Shown here: in pieces, positions 1 through 9,117 of the stretch
Position numbering within the stretch: position 1 is the stretch's first letter
Layout: each line of letters begins with the position of its first letter
NCBI RefSeq assembly: GCF_011752815.1
Contig: NZ_VWWV01000009.1
Location: forward strand, 1 to 64,000
Source of the DNA: Enterobacter sp. Cy-643
GTDB lineage: Bacteria; Pseudomonadota; Gammaproteobacteria; Enterobacterales; Enterobacteriaceae
Direction of reading: 5' to 3'
DNA: 64,000 nt
The notes under the pieces: generated by a model
What the model was told of the DNA's origin: nothing
Database searches by the model: none
The model's input: the letters and a program-made list of their open reading frames with translations, nothing else
Position numbers and translations under genes: made by a program

Positions 1-49
1 GCGGCATGATGAGCGACATTGAGTCAGCAGTAAAAGCAGTAATCCCGAT

Positions 50-126
50 GCATCCGTAGCTCAGCTGGATAGAGTACTCGGCTACGAACCGAGCGGTCGG
101 AGGTTCGAATCCTCCCGGATGCACCA
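50..126 (+). tRNA. argV: tRNA-Arg (anticodon ACG)
   Basis: A complete 77-nt cloverleaf with an encoded 3' CCA. The acceptor arms GCATCCG and CGGATGC pair, and the anticodon stem CTCGG/CCGAG encloses loop CTACGAA with anticodon ACG at 84-86. The T arm carries GGTTCGAATCC. It reads CGU/CGC/CGA codons after A34 is changed to inosine. The sequence and its place just before yqaB match the E. coli argQZYV array, so this is probably the last copy of an array that begins before the window. The exact member (argV, Y, Z or Q) cannot be told from sequence. Confidence 0.97.
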
Positions 127-282
127 TCTCTTCTCTGTTCGTCTTCTGAAATTTCCCATCCGAACAAACTTTTCAGTTTTTAATGCTCCTTATTTGCAAT
201 ACCGCCTCTACCCGCAGACAGCGACAATTTCAGCCATTTACGCTAAAGTAACCGCCTCGACATTCAGTGAAGTGAGGGTGAG

Positions 283-849
283 ATGTACGATCGCTATGAC
301 GGGTTAATCTTTGATATGGACGGCACGATTCTCGATACGGAGCCGACTCACCGTAAAGCCTGGCATGAAACCCTTGGCCGCTATGGCATGAGCTTCGACG
401 AGCAGGCGATGGTTGCCCTAAACGGCGCGCCAAGCTGGAAAATTGCCGCTGCAATTATTGAAAGCCACAATGCCGATCTCGATCCCCACAGTCTGGCGGC
501 TGAAAAAACCGTTGCCGTGCGCGCAATGCTGCTTGATACGGTGCGTCCGCTGCCGCTGATTGACGTGGTGAAAGCCTGGCATGGCCGCCGCCCGATGTCG
601 GTCGGCACAGGTAGCGAAAGCGATATTGCAGAAGCGCTGCTCAAGCATCTTGGCCTGCGTCAGTATTTTGCGGCGGTCGTGGCAGCAGATCATGTTAAAC
701 ATCACAAGCCAGCACCTGATACCTTCTTACGCTGCGCTGAACTGATGGGCGTGGCACCGGAGAAATGCGTCGTGTTTGAAGATGCTGATTTTGGTCTTCA
801 GGCGGCGCGTAGCGCGGGAATGGATGTTGTGGACGTGCGCTTACTGTGA
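283..849 (+). CDS. yqaB: YqaB, HAD-family fructose-1-P/6-phosphogluconate phosphatase
   Basis: This 188-aa cytosolic sugar-phosphate phosphatase belongs to the HAD superfamily. The nucleophile motif DMDGT lies at residues 11-15 (first Asp forms the phospho-aspartate), the motif II threonine/serine is in VGTGSES, the lysine of motif III is in HHKPAPDTF, and motif IV reads VFEDADFG. Length agrees with E. coli YqaB (188 aa). The ATG at 283 has GAGGGTGAG upstream. The stop overlaps the GTG start of yqaA by 4 nt, so the two are probably translationally coupled. Confidence 0.95.
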   Translation: MYDRYDGLIFDMDGTILDTEPTHRKAWHETLGRYGMSFDEQAMVALNGAPSWKIAAAIIESHNADLDPHSLAAEKTVAVRAMLLDTVRPLPLIDVVKAWHGRRPMSVGTGSESDIAEALLKHLGLRQYFAAVVAADHVKHHKPAPDTFLRCAELMGVAPEKCVVFEDADFGLQAARSAGMDVVDVRLL

Positions 850-1274
850 GCGACACGCTATCGCTCCTTTCACTGTTCACCAGCAGTTTCCTGAGCGCGA
901 CGCTGCTGCCGGGAAGCTCGGAAGCGGTACTTGTGGCGCTTCTGGTTGCCGGTAGCGGTCCCGTATCGGTTCTTGTGATAATAGCAACAATCGGTAATAG
1001 CCTTGGCGGTATGACTAACGTTATTCTGGGGCGCTTTTTCCCGCAGCGAATACAATCGTGCTGGCAGGGGAAAGCGACCGACTGGTTGACTCGTTTTGGC
1101 CCAGCGACATTGTTACTGAGCTGGATGCCGCTGATAGGCGATCTGTTGTGCCTGCTGGCCGGGTGGTTACGCCTGAGCTGGGGGCCGGTGATATTCTTTT
1201 TATGCCTTGGCAAAGCGCTACGCTACATCGTTGTCGCGGCTGCAACGGTACAAGGCATGGCGTGGTGGCACTAA
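846..1274 (+). CDS. yqaA: YqaA, small DedA/SNARE-associated-like inner membrane protein
   Basis: A 142-aa hydrophobic protein with several predicted membrane segments, including residues 5-45, 85-110 and 115-135. It carries the YqaA/DedA-like glycine-rich stretch IGNSLGGMTNVILGRF. Known YqaA proteins are inner-membrane relatives of DedA, a family tied to membrane homeostasis; the exact substrate is unknown. The GTG start at 846 lies inside the yqaB stop (GTGA overlap), as in other enterobacteria. Length equals the E. coli protein. Confidence 0.93.
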   Translation: MSDTLSLLSLFTSSFLSATLLPGSSEAVLVALLVAGSGPVSVLVIIATIGNSLGGMTNVILGRFFPQRIQSCWQGKATDWLTRFGPATLLLSWMPLIGDLLCLLAGWLRLSWGPVIFFLCLGKALRYIVVAAATVQGMAWWH

Positions 1275-1350
1275 TTGCGTGGGATGAGTCTTCATCACCG
1301 GCGAAAACAATTATGCTTATTAAAATAAATTCGACAGGCGGGAGGTCAAT

Positions 1351-2907
1351 TTGATCCCGGACGTATCACAGGCTTTGGCCTGGCTGGAAAAACACCCTGA
1401 AGCAGTAAAAGGCATTTGCCGTGGTCTTGAGCGTGAAACGCTACGCGTGACGCCAGAAGGCGATTTAGCCACCACCGGGCATCCTGAAAGCCTTGGCTCA
1501 GCGTTTACGCATAAATGGATTACCACGGACTTCGCCGAAGCCCTCCTGGAATTTATTACCCCGGTTGATGGTGACATTGACCATATGCTGACCTTCCTGC
1601 GTGACATTCATCGTCACACGGCGCGTGAACTGGGCGAGGAGCGTATGTGGCCGCTAAGTATGCCGTGCTACATCGATGACGGTCAGAACATCGAGCTGGC
1701 GCAGTACGGTTCTTCTAATGCGGGGCGTTTTAAAACGTTGTACCGCGAAGGGTTGAAAAACCGCTATGGCGCGCTGATGCAAACCATTTCCGGCGTGCAT
1801 TATAATTTCTCCCTGCCGATGGCCTTCTGGCAGGCAAAGTGCGGCGTTAAAGATGCTGAAAGTGGCAAAGAGGCGATTTCTGCCGGTTACTTCCGTCTGA
1901 TCCGCAATTATTATCGCTTTGGTTGGGTTATCCCTTATCTCTTCGGTGCTTCTCCGGCTATCTGCTCTTCGTTCTTGCAGGGCAAAGAGAGCGCATTGCC
2001 GTTTGAGAAAACCGAATGCGGCATGTATTACCTGCCGTATGCCACTTCATTACGCTTGAGTGACCTGGGTTACACCAACAAGTCGCAGAGCAATCTGGGC
2101 ATTACCTTCAACGATCTGAACACCTATGTCGATGCGCTGAAGCGGGCGATTAAAACCCCGTCAGAAGAGTACGCTAAGATTGGTTTGATGAAGGACGGCA
2201 AGCACCTGCAGCTCAACACTAACGTGCTGCAAATTGAAAACGAACTTTATGCGCCGATTCGTCCAAAACGCGTGACGCGTGACGAAGAATCACCGTCAGA
2301 TGCGCTGCTGCGCGGCGGCATCGAGTATATCGAAGTGCGTTCGCTGGATATCAACCCGTTCTCACCTATCGGCGTGGATGAGCAGCAGGTTCGCTTCCTC
2401 GACCTGTTTATGATTTGGTGCGTGCTGGCGGATGCGCCGGAGATGAGCAGCGACGAACTGCTGTGCACCCGTACCAACTGGAACCGCGTGATTCTGGAAG
2501 GACGTAAGCCTGGGCTTACCCTGGGTATGGGCTGTGAAACGGCTCAGCACCCGCTGTCAAAAGTAGGCAAAGATCTGTTTACCGATTTACGTCGCGTGGC
2601 GGAAACGCTGGACGGCATGACCGACAGCCAGGAATACCAGCAAGTTTGTGACCAGCTGGTCGCCAGCTTTGACGATCCGGAATTAACGTATTCAGCCCGT
2701 ATTTTACGTTCTATGATTGATAACGGGATTGGCGGCACCGGCCTTGCGCTGGCCGAACAATATCGTCAGATGCTGATTCAGGAACCGTTGGAAATTTTAA
2801 CTGCGGATGCCCTGCAGAAAGAGCATGATGCTTCATGGCAGCGTCAGCGGGATATTGAGGCGGCGGATACGGAGTCGTTCGATAGCTTTCTGGCGAAGAA
2901 GGCCTGA
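1351..2907 (+). CDS. gshA: Glutamate-cysteine ligase
   Basis: GshA catalyses the first, ATP-dependent step of glutathione synthesis, joining the gamma-carboxyl of glutamate to cysteine in the cytosol. The 518-aa product aligns over its whole length with E. coli GshA (same length, start [16 protein letters not shown]). Characteristic stretches include ERETLRV near residue 28, [12 protein letters not shown] near 147 and SLDINPFSP near 333. Translation begins at TTG 1351 after GGAGG, the same rare start used in E. coli, which keeps synthesis low. It follows yqaA by 76 nt and precedes the divergent sRNA gene micA. Confidence 0.98.
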   Translation: MIPDVSQALAWLEKHPEAVKGICRGLERETLRVTPEGDLATTGHPESLGSAFTHKWITTDFAEALLEFITPVDGDIDHMLTFLRDIHRHTARELGEERMWPLSMPCYIDDGQNIELAQYGSSNAGRFKTLYREGLKNRYGALMQTISGVHYNFSLPMAFWQAKCGVKDAESGKEAISAGYFRLIRNYYRFGWVIPYLFGASPAICSSFLQGKESALPFEKTECGMYYLPYATSLRLSDLGYTNKSQSNLGITFNDLNTYVDALKRAIKTPSEEYAKIGLMKDGKHLQLNTNVLQIENELYAPIRPKRVTRDEESPSDALLRGGIEYIEVRSLDINPFSPIGVDEQQVRFLDLFMIWCVLADAPEMSSDELLCTRTNWNRVILEGRKPGLTLGMGCETAQHPLSKVGKDLFTDLRRVAETLDGMTDSQEYQQVCDQLVASFDDPELTYSARILRSMIDNGIGGTGLALAEQYRQMLIQEPLEILTADALQKEHDASWQRQRDIEAADTESFDSFLAKKA

Positions 2908-2914
2908 CAGAAAA

Positions 2915-2989
2915 GAAAAAGGCCACATACTTGTGGCCAAATATTCATCTCTGAATAACAGGGATGATGATAACAAATGCGCGTCTTTC
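2915..2989 (-). ncRNA. micA: MicA small regulatory RNA
   Basis: Read on the minus strand, the gshA-luxS gap gives a ~75-nt transcript starting GAAAGACGCGCATTTGTTAT, the conserved Hfq-binding MicA 5' seed that pairs with ompA mRNA. It ends in the GC stem GGCCACA/TGTGGCC (2921-2938) and a U-run, the Rho-independent terminator of MicA. Position and orientation (opposite to gshA and luxS) are those of E. coli. MicA lowers OmpA and other porin synthesis during envelope stress. The 3' end is placed at the U-run and may vary by a few bases. Confidence 0.93.
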
Positions 2990-2995
2990 ATATAC

Positions 2996-3023
2996 TCAGA
3001 CTCGCGTGCGTAAAAATAGTTTC
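2996..3023 (-). promoter_or_regulatory. Sigma-E promoter of micA
   Basis: On the minus strand a -35-like GAAACT (3018-3023) is followed after 17 nt by the -10 element TCTGA (2996-3000), 6 nt before the MicA 5' end. This resembles the sigma-E consensus (GGAACTT and TCTGA). It overlaps the luxS upstream region on the opposite strand. Confidence 0.75.
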
Positions 3024-3063
3024 AATTATTTTTAAAAAAAATCATTTTATCGGAGGTGACCAG

Positions 3064-3579
3064 ATGCCGTTGTTGGATAGCTTCACAGTCGACCATACTC
3101 GTATGGGTGCGCCTGCAGTCCGTGTAGCCAAAACTATGCACACGCCACACGGTGACACCATTACGGTGTTTGACCTGCGCTTTTGTGTCCCAAACAAGGA
3201 AGTGATGCCGGAAAAAGGGATCCATACTCTGGAGCACTTGTTCGCCGGGTTTATGCGTGACCACCTGAACGGAGATGGCGTGGAGATCATCGATATCTCC
3301 CCAATGGGCTGCCGCACCGGGTTTTATATGAGCCTGATTGGTGTCCCGACAGAGCAGCGCGTGGCGGATGCCTGGAAAGCGGCAATGCAGGACGTGCTGA
3401 AAGTGAAAGAGCAAAACCAGATCCCTGAGCTGAACGTTTACCAGTGCGGGACTTATCAGATGCACTCTCTGCAGGAAGCGCAGGATATCGCGCGTCACAT
3501 CATTGAACACGGCGTCAGCGTCAACAGCAATGATGAGCTGGCTCTGCCGAAAGAGAAGCTGAAAGAGCTGCACATCTAG
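3064..3579 (+). CDS. luxS: S-ribosylhomocysteine lyase (AI-2 synthase)
   Basis: LuxS cleaves S-ribosylhomocysteine to homocysteine and 4,5-dihydroxy-2,3-pentanedione, the precursor of autoinducer-2, as part of the activated methyl cycle. The 171-aa protein keeps the metal ligands His54 and His58 (HTLEH) and Cys128, plus catalytic Cys83 (MGCRTGF). The ATG at 3064 follows GGAGGTGA; an in-frame upstream extension to 2977 would run through the micA region and has no ribosome site. A strong terminator follows. Confidence 0.98.
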   Translation: MPLLDSFTVDHTRMGAPAVRVAKTMHTPHGDTITVFDLRFCVPNKEVMPEKGIHTLEHLFAGFMRDHLNGDGVEIIDISPMGCRTGFYMSLIGVPTEQRVADAWKAAMQDVLKVKEQNQIPELNVYQCGTYQMHSLQEAQDIARHIIEHGVSVNSNDELALPKEKLKELHI

Positions 3580-3598
3580 TTTTGCGTAAATCGTTATA

Positions 3599-3622
3599 AG
3601 GAGCCACCCGGCTCCTTTTTTT
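3599..3622 (+). terminator. luxS Rho-independent terminator
   Basis: Stem AGGAGCC/GGCTCCT (7 bp) with a 4-nt loop, followed by six T residues, 20 nt after the luxS stop. Confidence 0.9.
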
Positions 3623-3668
3623 ACGTCTGCGGTATGCTATCTTCATCTTTTTGCTCACGAAATAAACT

Positions 3669-4433
3669 ATGTCCACCAGCCTGAAGTTCAGTTTTGCCAC
3701 GCGGCCACTGGTTCCTTTTGCCCATGATTACAGCCATGGCGCCTCGGAGCCCTGGCACAGTCACGACTGCGCGCAGCTGCTGCACACGTTGAGCGGTGTC
3801 GTGCGGGTCGAAACCGGGCGGGGAATATGGGTTGTTCCGCCGGGGCGCGGCGTCTGGCTGCCCGCGGGCACTCAGCACCGCCTGCAAATCACCGGCCACG
3901 TAGCGGCGCGCACATTGTTTATTGATCCGTTCGCCCGGGCTGACTTACCGTCGGTTTGCCAGGTCGTGCAGATATCGACTTTGCTGCGCGAGCTGATTAT
4001 TTGCTCGCTCCAGTTACCGGAAGCTTATCCGGCGGGAAGTCGGGCAGAGCGAATTTACGAGCTTATCCTCGATGAGATTCGGGGCATCGCCGCGCTGCCG
4101 TTTAATCTTCCTGAGCCGCAGTCTGCGGGGCTACTGGCGCTATGTCGTCAGATTCAGGCCGAGCCCGGTCAGCCCTGGACAAACGCGTTGGCCGCCGAAC
4201 GGCTTAACGTCAGTGAGAGAACCTTGCTGCGCCATTTTCGCCAGCAAACCGGCCTGGCATTTAGCGAATGGCTGCGCAGGGCAAGACTGATGGAGGCGCT
4301 CGATCGTCTTGCCCAGGGGCAGTCCGTACTGCGCGTTGCGCTGGACCTGGGGTATGAAAGCCACAGCGCTTTCAGCGCCATGTTTCGCCGAACGCTCGGC
4401 GTTTCACCGAGCGAATACTTCTTTTCTGACTAA
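3669..4433 (+). CDS. AraC-family regulator with N-terminal cupin
   Basis: A 254-aa transcription factor. The first ~100 residues form a cupin-type sensor (HSHDCAQLLH, then PPGRGVWLPAGTQHRL). The last ~100 form the double helix-turn-helix of AraC proteins (LAAERLNVSERTLLRHF and ALDLGYESHSAFSAMF, with the closing GVSPSEYF). Architecture is like NimR/YeaM. It converges on the leuA-type gene with a 4-nt stop overlap. The pair is absent from this spot in E. coli, so it may have arrived as a unit and the regulator may control its neighbour. The effector is unknown. Confidence 0.85.
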   Translation: MSTSLKFSFATRPLVPFAHDYSHGASEPWHSHDCAQLLHTLSGVVRVETGRGIWVVPPGRGVWLPAGTQHRLQITGHVAARTLFIDPFARADLPSVCQVVQISTLLRELIICSLQLPEAYPAGSRAERIYELILDEIRGIAALPFNLPEPQSAGLLALCRQIQAEPGQPWTNALAAERLNVSERTLLRHFRQQTGLAFSEWLRRARLMEALDRLAQGQSVLRVALDLGYESHSAFSAMFRRTLGVSPSEYFFSD

Positions 4434-6091
4434 CCCATTGGCAGCGCGTTTAGCAGCGCCTGGAGCGACGCACGCGAAACGTCGTTATCAATGCCGGTTC
4501 CCCAGTGGCTCACGCCCTCCCTGAAGGTGCAGCGGATATAAGCCGCCGAGCGGCTTTCGCTGTGCCTGCCGAGCGTATGTTCATGATAATCTTCAATAGA
4601 AAACGCCAGGCTAAAACGAGATTTCAGGGCATCTGCCGCGGCGGAAAGTAAACCGTTGCCTTTGCCCTGCAGGGCAATCACGCCGTCGTGCGTCTGAACG
4701 TTAGCCCACAGCTGGAGCGAGCCATCGGCCTGGCTCTCCGTCCGGTAATCCAGCAGCTGGCGTGGGGCGGTTTGATGCGGGCCATAAAGTGAGCGGAACA
4801 GTTGCCACAGCGCGCTCAGCGTCATCTCGTTGCCCTCTCTGTCGGTTTGCGCTTGGACGTGGCGACTAAAGTCCTGCTGTAAACCGCGCGGCAGCACCAG
4901 GCCGTGGTTTTGCTCCAGCATCCAGGCGGCACCGCTTTTCCCGGACTGGCTGTTGACGCGGATCACGGCTTCGTAGCTGCAGCCAATATCGTTCGGATCA
5001 ACGGGCAGATAGGGCATTTCCCACCGCGCTGAGCTGGACTCGCCCCGCGCGGTAAAACCTTTCTTAATGGCATCCTGATGCGATCCGGAAAAAGCGGTAA
5101 AAGCGAGCTTCCCGGCGTAAGGATGGCGAGGATGCACCGGTAATTGATTGCATTGCTCGACCAGTTCCACCACCTGCTTCATATCGCTGAAGTCCAGCTG
5201 CGGCGAAATCCCCTGGCTATAAAGATTCATCGCCAGCGTGACCAGGCAGACGTTCCCGGTGCGCTCGCCGTTGCCAAACAGGCAGCCTTCCACCCGATCG
5301 GCTCCAGCGAGGATGGCGAGTTCGGCGCTGGCCACGCCGCTACCGCGATCGTTATGGGGATGTACGCTGATGCACACCGCATCGCGGCGGGAGAAGTGGC
5401 GGCAGAAATACTCAATCTGATCGGCATAAACGTTGGGCGTGTTTACCTCAACGGTGGCGGGCAAATTGATAATCATTGGCCGCTCGGGAGACGGCTCCCA
5501 GACATCCGCCACCGCCTCGCAAATTTGCAGGGCAAATTCCGGTTCGGTGAAGCAAAAAGTTTCCGGGGAGTATTCATAGCGCCATTGCGTCTGTGGGTTA
5601 GCCTCGCACAGCGCCCGCACCTGGCGGGTGGCGTTGACCGCCAGCTGAACGATCTCTTCTTTGCTCTGGCGGAAGACCAGCCTGCGGAACAGCGGCGCCG
5701 TGGCGTTGTACAGGTGTACCGTAGCGCCATGTACCCCAGCCAGGGATGCAAAGGTACGCTCAATCAGGTCGCTGCGTGCCTGGGTGAGGACCTGAATGGT
5801 GACATCTTCAGGAATCCGATTTTCTTCAATCAGCTGGCGCACAAACTGAAAATCCGTTTCTGAGGCGGAAGGGAAGGCGACCTCGATCTCTTTGAAACCG
5901 CACTTAAGCAGTAAATCCCAGAAGCGCAGCTTGCGGGCAGCGTCCATCGGTTCAGCCAGCGCCTGATTGCCGTCGCGCAGGTCAGTGGAAAGCCAGCGTG
6001 GAGCGCTCGTCAGGGTTTTATCCGGCCACTGGCGATCGGGCAACGGAATCGGCGCATGGGCGAGGTATTTTTGCGATGGGTGGGTCAGCAT
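4430..6091 (-). CDS. leuA: 2-isopropylmalate synthase, long (LeuA2) type
   Basis: Condenses acetyl-CoA with 2-oxoisovalerate to 2-isopropylmalate, the committed step of leucine synthesis. The 553-aa protein is of the long class found in actinobacteria and yeast, unlike the 523-aa LeuA of the E. coli leuABCD operon. The HMGL-like catalytic barrel shows DLRDGNQ at residues 37-43 and the metal-binding HPHNDRGSG in mid-protein. The C-terminal ~130 residues form the LeuA allosteric domain, including LQGKGNGLLSAAADALK. It stands alone between luxS and emrB, preceded by a hairpin-rich leader. It is probably a second, differently regulated isozyme; whether leucine inhibits it cannot be read from sequence. 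Confidence 0.9.
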   Translation of the reverse strand: MLTHPSQKYLAHAPIPLPDRQWPDKTLTSAPRWLSTDLRDGNQALAEPMDAARKLRFWDLLLKCGFKEIEVAFPSASETDFQFVRQLIEENRIPEDVTIQVLTQARSDLIERTFASLAGVHGATVHLYNATAPLFRRLVFRQSKEEIVQLAVNATRQVRALCEANPQTQWRYEYSPETFCFTEPEFALQICEAVADVWEPSPERPMIINLPATVEVNTPNVYADQIEYFCRHFSRRDAVCISVHPHNDRGSGVASAELAILAGADRVEGCLFGNGERTGNVCLVTLAMNLYSQGISPQLDFSDMKQVVELVEQCNQLPVHPRHPYAGKLAFTAFSGSHQDAIKKGFTARGESSSARWEMPYLPVDPNDIGCSYEAVIRVNSQSGKSGAAWMLEQNHGLVLPRGLQQDFSRHVQAQTDREGNEMTLSALWQLFRSLYGPHQTAPRQLLDYRTESQADGSLQLWANVQTHDGVIALQGKGNGLLSAAADALKSRFSLAFSIEDYHEHTLGRHSESRSAAYIRCTFREGVSHWGTGIDNDVSRASLQALLNALPMG

Positions 6092-6198
6092 CAGGTTTCT
6101 CCAGGTCAGGTGGTCTGTTTATCCTGGCGAATAATTTCTGCAGGGGCTGGCGCAAAGCTGACAACCTGTGTGGCGAAACCGCCAGATTCAGGCAAAGA

Positions 6199-6220
6199 AA
6201 AAGGAGCCCGAAGGCTCCTA
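6199..6220 (-). terminator. Hairpin with U-run between emrB and leuA
   Basis: On the minus strand the stem GGAGCC/GGCTCC with a TTCG tetraloop is followed by TTTTTCTTT. It is an intrinsic terminator by shape and lies 108 nt before the leuA start. It could end the emrRAB transcript or act as an attenuator in the leuA leader. The same stem and loop recur at 6361-6376 without a U-run. Confidence 0.7.
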
Positions 6221-6229
6221 AGGCTGCTG

Positions 6230-6265
6230 ACAAAGAGGGAAAAAGCGTGGTTTTTCCCTCTTTGT
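6230..6265. repeat. 15-bp perfect inverted repeat upstream of leuA
   Basis: Arms ACAAAGAGGGAAAAA (6230-6244) and its exact complement (6251-6265) are separated by 6 nt. The RNA of either strand would fold into a very stable hairpin directly before the U-run terminator. Confidence 0.7.
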
Positions 6266-6276
6266 GGTTATCAGCC

Positions 6277-6298
6277 GAAAATCAATAAATTGATTTTC
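6277..6298. promoter_or_regulatory. AT-rich palindrome, possible operator
   Basis: Arms GAAAATCAAT and ATTGATTTTC flank a 2-nt centre, giving a 22-bp dyad beside an eight-T run. It may be a regulator site for the leuA gene or a weak terminator on the plus strand; the sequence does not decide. Confidence 0.4.
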
Positions 6299-6390
6299 CT
6301 GTTTTTTTTAACGAGCCGTCTGGTATTTCTTCTCTCGCCAGAGGTTTGTCCGCTGTCTTCGGAGCCCGAAGGCTCCTTTAGGGAGGAATG

Positions 6391-7929
6391 TCAGTGTGCG
6401 CCACCGCCGCCACCGCCCGCCCCGAAAGGCGGTTTAGCAAACCACACCAGCCCAAGCAGCAGAATAAACACCCCTGCCGAGAACCAGAAAATCTCGTTGG
6501 CGGAGATGATCAGCCCCTGGTTGGTGATCTGCTGGGCGATGTAGCCGGAAGCCTGTTGGTGCGACATGCCCAAGCCCTGAAGCTGGTTGTAGGTTTCAAC
6601 CGAGTTCGGGTTATACGGCGTCACAGACTCGGTGAGTTGCGCATGGTGCAGCGACTCGCGGTTCGTCCACAGCGTGGTGGTTATCGACGTCCCAATCGAC
6701 CCCGCCAGCGTACGGGTAAAGTTCGACAGACTCGACGCCGCGGCAAGGCGCTCCGGCGGCAGGCCGGATAGGGTAATTGTGGTCAGCGGCATGAAGAAGC
6801 ACGCCACCGCAAAGCCCTGAATAAACTGCGGCCACGCCGATGCGGCGAAATCCATCCCCGGTTCAAAGGTATAGGCGCGCCAGTAGAAGCACACCGCATA
6901 CATAATGAAGCTGAAGGTGACCAGGCGGCGCATATCGAGCTTGTGCGCGAAGCGGCCGATAATCGGCGACAGCAGCACCGGGATGACGCCCACCGGCGCA
7001 GACGCAAGCCCGGCCCAGGTTGCGGTATAGCCATACACTTCCTGTAACAGCTGAGGCAGCAGGACAATCGCGCCGAAGTAGAGCATATAGGCGAGGCTGA
7101 TACACAGGCAGCCGATGGTAAAGTTTCGCGATTTAAACAGCGACAGGTCGACTATCGGATTATCGTCGGTGAGCTCCCAGACAATCAGGAAGCTGATGGT
7201 GACCACCGCAATTACCGTCAACACGATGATTTCCGTCGAGTTAAACCAGTCCAGCTCTTTACCCCGGTCGAGCATAATCTGCAGACTACCGATCCCCAGC
7301 ACCAGCAAGGCCAGCCCTACGCCGTCGATGCGGCGCTGCTCGGTACGAGTTTCGCGGCCTCGCAGGGCCTGCAGGCCCATCAGTACCACGACGATACCAA
7401 TCGGCACGTTGATGAAGAAGATCCAGCCCCAGTGATAGTTGTCGCTGATATAGCCGCCCAGAATAGGGCCGCAAATCGGCGCCACAATCACCGTCATCGA
7501 CCACAGCGCCAGCGCAATGCTGCGTTTGGCGGGTGGATAGTTACTCAACAACAGGCTCTGGGACAGCGGAATCAGCGGCCCGGCAACGATCCCCTGGATA
7601 ACGCGGAAGAAGATCAGCATCGTCAGGCTGTTCGACATGCCGCACGCCCAGGAGGCGATAGCAAACAGCACGGTAGACCACAGGAACAGTCTCACTTCCC
7701 CGAAGCGTTTTGCCAGCCAGCCGGTGATTGGGATTGAGATGGCGTTTGCCACCCCGAACGAGGTGATAACCCACGTCCCCTGGCTCAGGGATGAGCCCAG
7801 GTTACCGGCAATCGTCGGGATAGCCACGTTAGCGATGGTGGAGTCCAGCACCTGCATAAAGGTCGCCAGCGACAGGGCGATGGTCATAATGACCAGCTGG
7901 GCGCCTTCTAGCGGTTTTTGTTGTGCCAT
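6391..7929 (-). CDS. emrB: EmrB, multidrug efflux MFS transporter (DHA2, 14 TM)
   Basis: The inner-membrane proton antiporter of the EmrAB-TolC pump, which expels uncouplers and hydrophobic drugs such as nalidixic acid. The 512-aa protein has the family antiporter motif C region (ALWSMTVIVAPICGPILGGY) and ends with the distinctive tail KPPFGAGGGGGGAH found in E. coli EmrB. Length matches. It starts 15 nt after emrA in the emrRAB operon. Confidence 0.98.
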   Translation of the reverse strand: MAQQKPLEGAQLVIMTIALSLATFMQVLDSTIANVAIPTIAGNLGSSLSQGTWVITSFGVANAISIPITGWLAKRFGEVRLFLWSTVLFAIASWACGMSNSLTMLIFFRVIQGIVAGPLIPLSQSLLLSNYPPAKRSIALALWSMTVIVAPICGPILGGYISDNYHWGWIFFINVPIGIVVVLMGLQALRGRETRTEQRRIDGVGLALLVLGIGSLQIMLDRGKELDWFNSTEIIVLTVIAVVTISFLIVWELTDDNPIVDLSLFKSRNFTIGCLCISLAYMLYFGAIVLLPQLLQEVYGYTATWAGLASAPVGVIPVLLSPIIGRFAHKLDMRRLVTFSFIMYAVCFYWRAYTFEPGMDFAASAWPQFIQGFAVACFFMPLTTITLSGLPPERLAAASSLSNFTRTLAGSIGTSITTTLWTNRESLHHAQLTESVTPYNPNSVETYNQLQGLGMSHQQASGYIAQQITNQGLIISANEIFWFSAGVFILLLGLVWFAKPPFGAGGGGGGAH

Positions 7930-7944
7930 ACACCCTCCGCTTTA

Positions 7945-9117
7945 TTAACCCGCATTGGCCTGAATAATCTGGTCAATCAGCTGGTTAGCCGGCGTCAGAT
8001 TCAGCTCACGCGCGTTACTTTCGTAAACCGGTGTGGTGCGGGTCTGAGATGACAGCACGCTCCCGTCGCGGTTGCTGGTATCCACGTTCACCAGCGTGGA
8101 GAGACCGATACGCAGCGGATGCTGTTCAACCTGTTTAGCGTCCAGTTCGATACGAACCGGCAGGCGCTGAACCACTTTGATCCAGTTCCCGGTGGCGTTC
8201 TGCGCCGGCAGCAGCGAGAAGGCGCTGCCGGTGCCCATATCCAGGCCGACAACTTTCCCGGTGTATTTCACGTCATCGCCGTAGATATCGCTGACGATGG
8301 TGGCCGACTGGCCAATGCGCATATGCGCCAGCTGGGTTTCTTTAAAGTTAGCATCAACCCACATACCGCTGGCCGGCACAATGGCCATCAGCGCCGTGGA
8401 CGGGCTAATTTGAGCGCCAACCTGCACGGCACGGCGGGAAACATAGCCGGTCATTGGGCTGACGATGGTGGTTCTCTGCAGCGCCATCCAGCTGTTACGT
8501 ACTTCGGTCGCCGCCTGTTGAACCGCAGGCTGCTCTTCCAGTTTGGTGCCGAGAATCATGGCCTGGTTAGCGTTGTATTGCTGCACCGCGACATCCAACT
8601 GAGCCTGAGCGCTGGTGACGGCATCACGGGCGTGCTGCAGTTCTTCGCGGCCAATCAGGTTGGCGCTGCCCAGCGGAATACGGCGGTTCAGGTCGCTTTG
8701 CGCCTGGGCCAGAGCCGTTTTCTGCAGTTCGATATTGGCCTGATACTGTTTGCTGTTGATCATCAGCTGACGAGTCTGCCGCACGCTGGAGGCCAGCTGG
8801 GTTTTGGCCTTCTCGAACGCCTGTTCGGCGTCGGCGCGGTCGAGGCTGACCAGCACATCACCCTGTTTCACAAAATCGGTATTGTCTGCCCAGACTTTCG
8901 TCACGCTACCGGAGACCTGGGCCATGATCTGCACCTGGTTGCCTGCCACATAAGCATCATCGGTCTCTTCAAAGTGACGCAGCACCAAAAACCAATAGAT
9001 TCCATATGCCACAGCAATAATGACAAAGAGCAAGGTCAACAAGATCAGGGCGCTTTTACGTTTCCCCTTCTTGTTAGCCGGTTGCTGCGGGGCTTGAGTC
9101 TCCGCATTTGCGCTCAT
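7945..9117 (-). CDS. emrA: EmrA, periplasmic adaptor of EmrAB-TolC
   Basis: Membrane fusion protein linking EmrB to TolC. An N-terminal cytoplasmic tail is followed by one membrane helix (about residues 25-48), a biotinyl-lipoyl half motif, a long coiled coil rich in Q and A (residues ~95-205) and a beta-barrel region. The ATG at 9117 follows AGGTGGAG and yields 390 aa, the E. coli length; an ATG four codons upstream lacks a better site. Second gene of emrRAB. Confidence 0.97.
   Translation of the reverse strand: MSANAETQAPQQPANKKGKRKSALILLTLLFVIIAVAYGIYWFLVLRHFEETDDAYVAGNQVQIMAQVSGSVTKVWADNTDFVKQGDVLVSLDRADAEQAFEKAKTQLASSVRQTRQLMINSKQYQANIELQKTALAQAQSDLNRRIPLGSANLIGREELQHARDAVTSAQAQLDVAVQQYNANQAMILGTKLEEQPAVQQAATEVRNSWMALQRTTIVSPMTGYVSRRAVQVGAQISPSTALMAIVPASGMWVDANFKETQLAHMRIGQSATIVSDIYGDDVKYTGKVVGLDMGTGSAFSLLPAQNATGNWIKVVQRLPVRIELDAKQVEQHPLRIGLSTLVNVDTSNRDGSVLSSQTRTTPVYESNARELNLTPANQLIDQIIQANAG

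Noticed and set aside
2977-3063. N-terminal extension of LuxS
   Set aside because: This stretch contains the micA promoter and 5' end, and the strong ribosome site lies at 3052-3059 before ATG 3064.
5144-5863. Long open frame (239 codons) antisense to leuA
   Set aside because: No family features or ribosome site; it mirrors the codon pattern of the certain leuA gene on the other strand.
6092-6390. Leucine attenuator or T-box before leuA
   Set aside because: No leader peptide with a run of leucine codons and no T-box specifier or AGGGUGG-type sequence was found; only unexplained hairpins remain.
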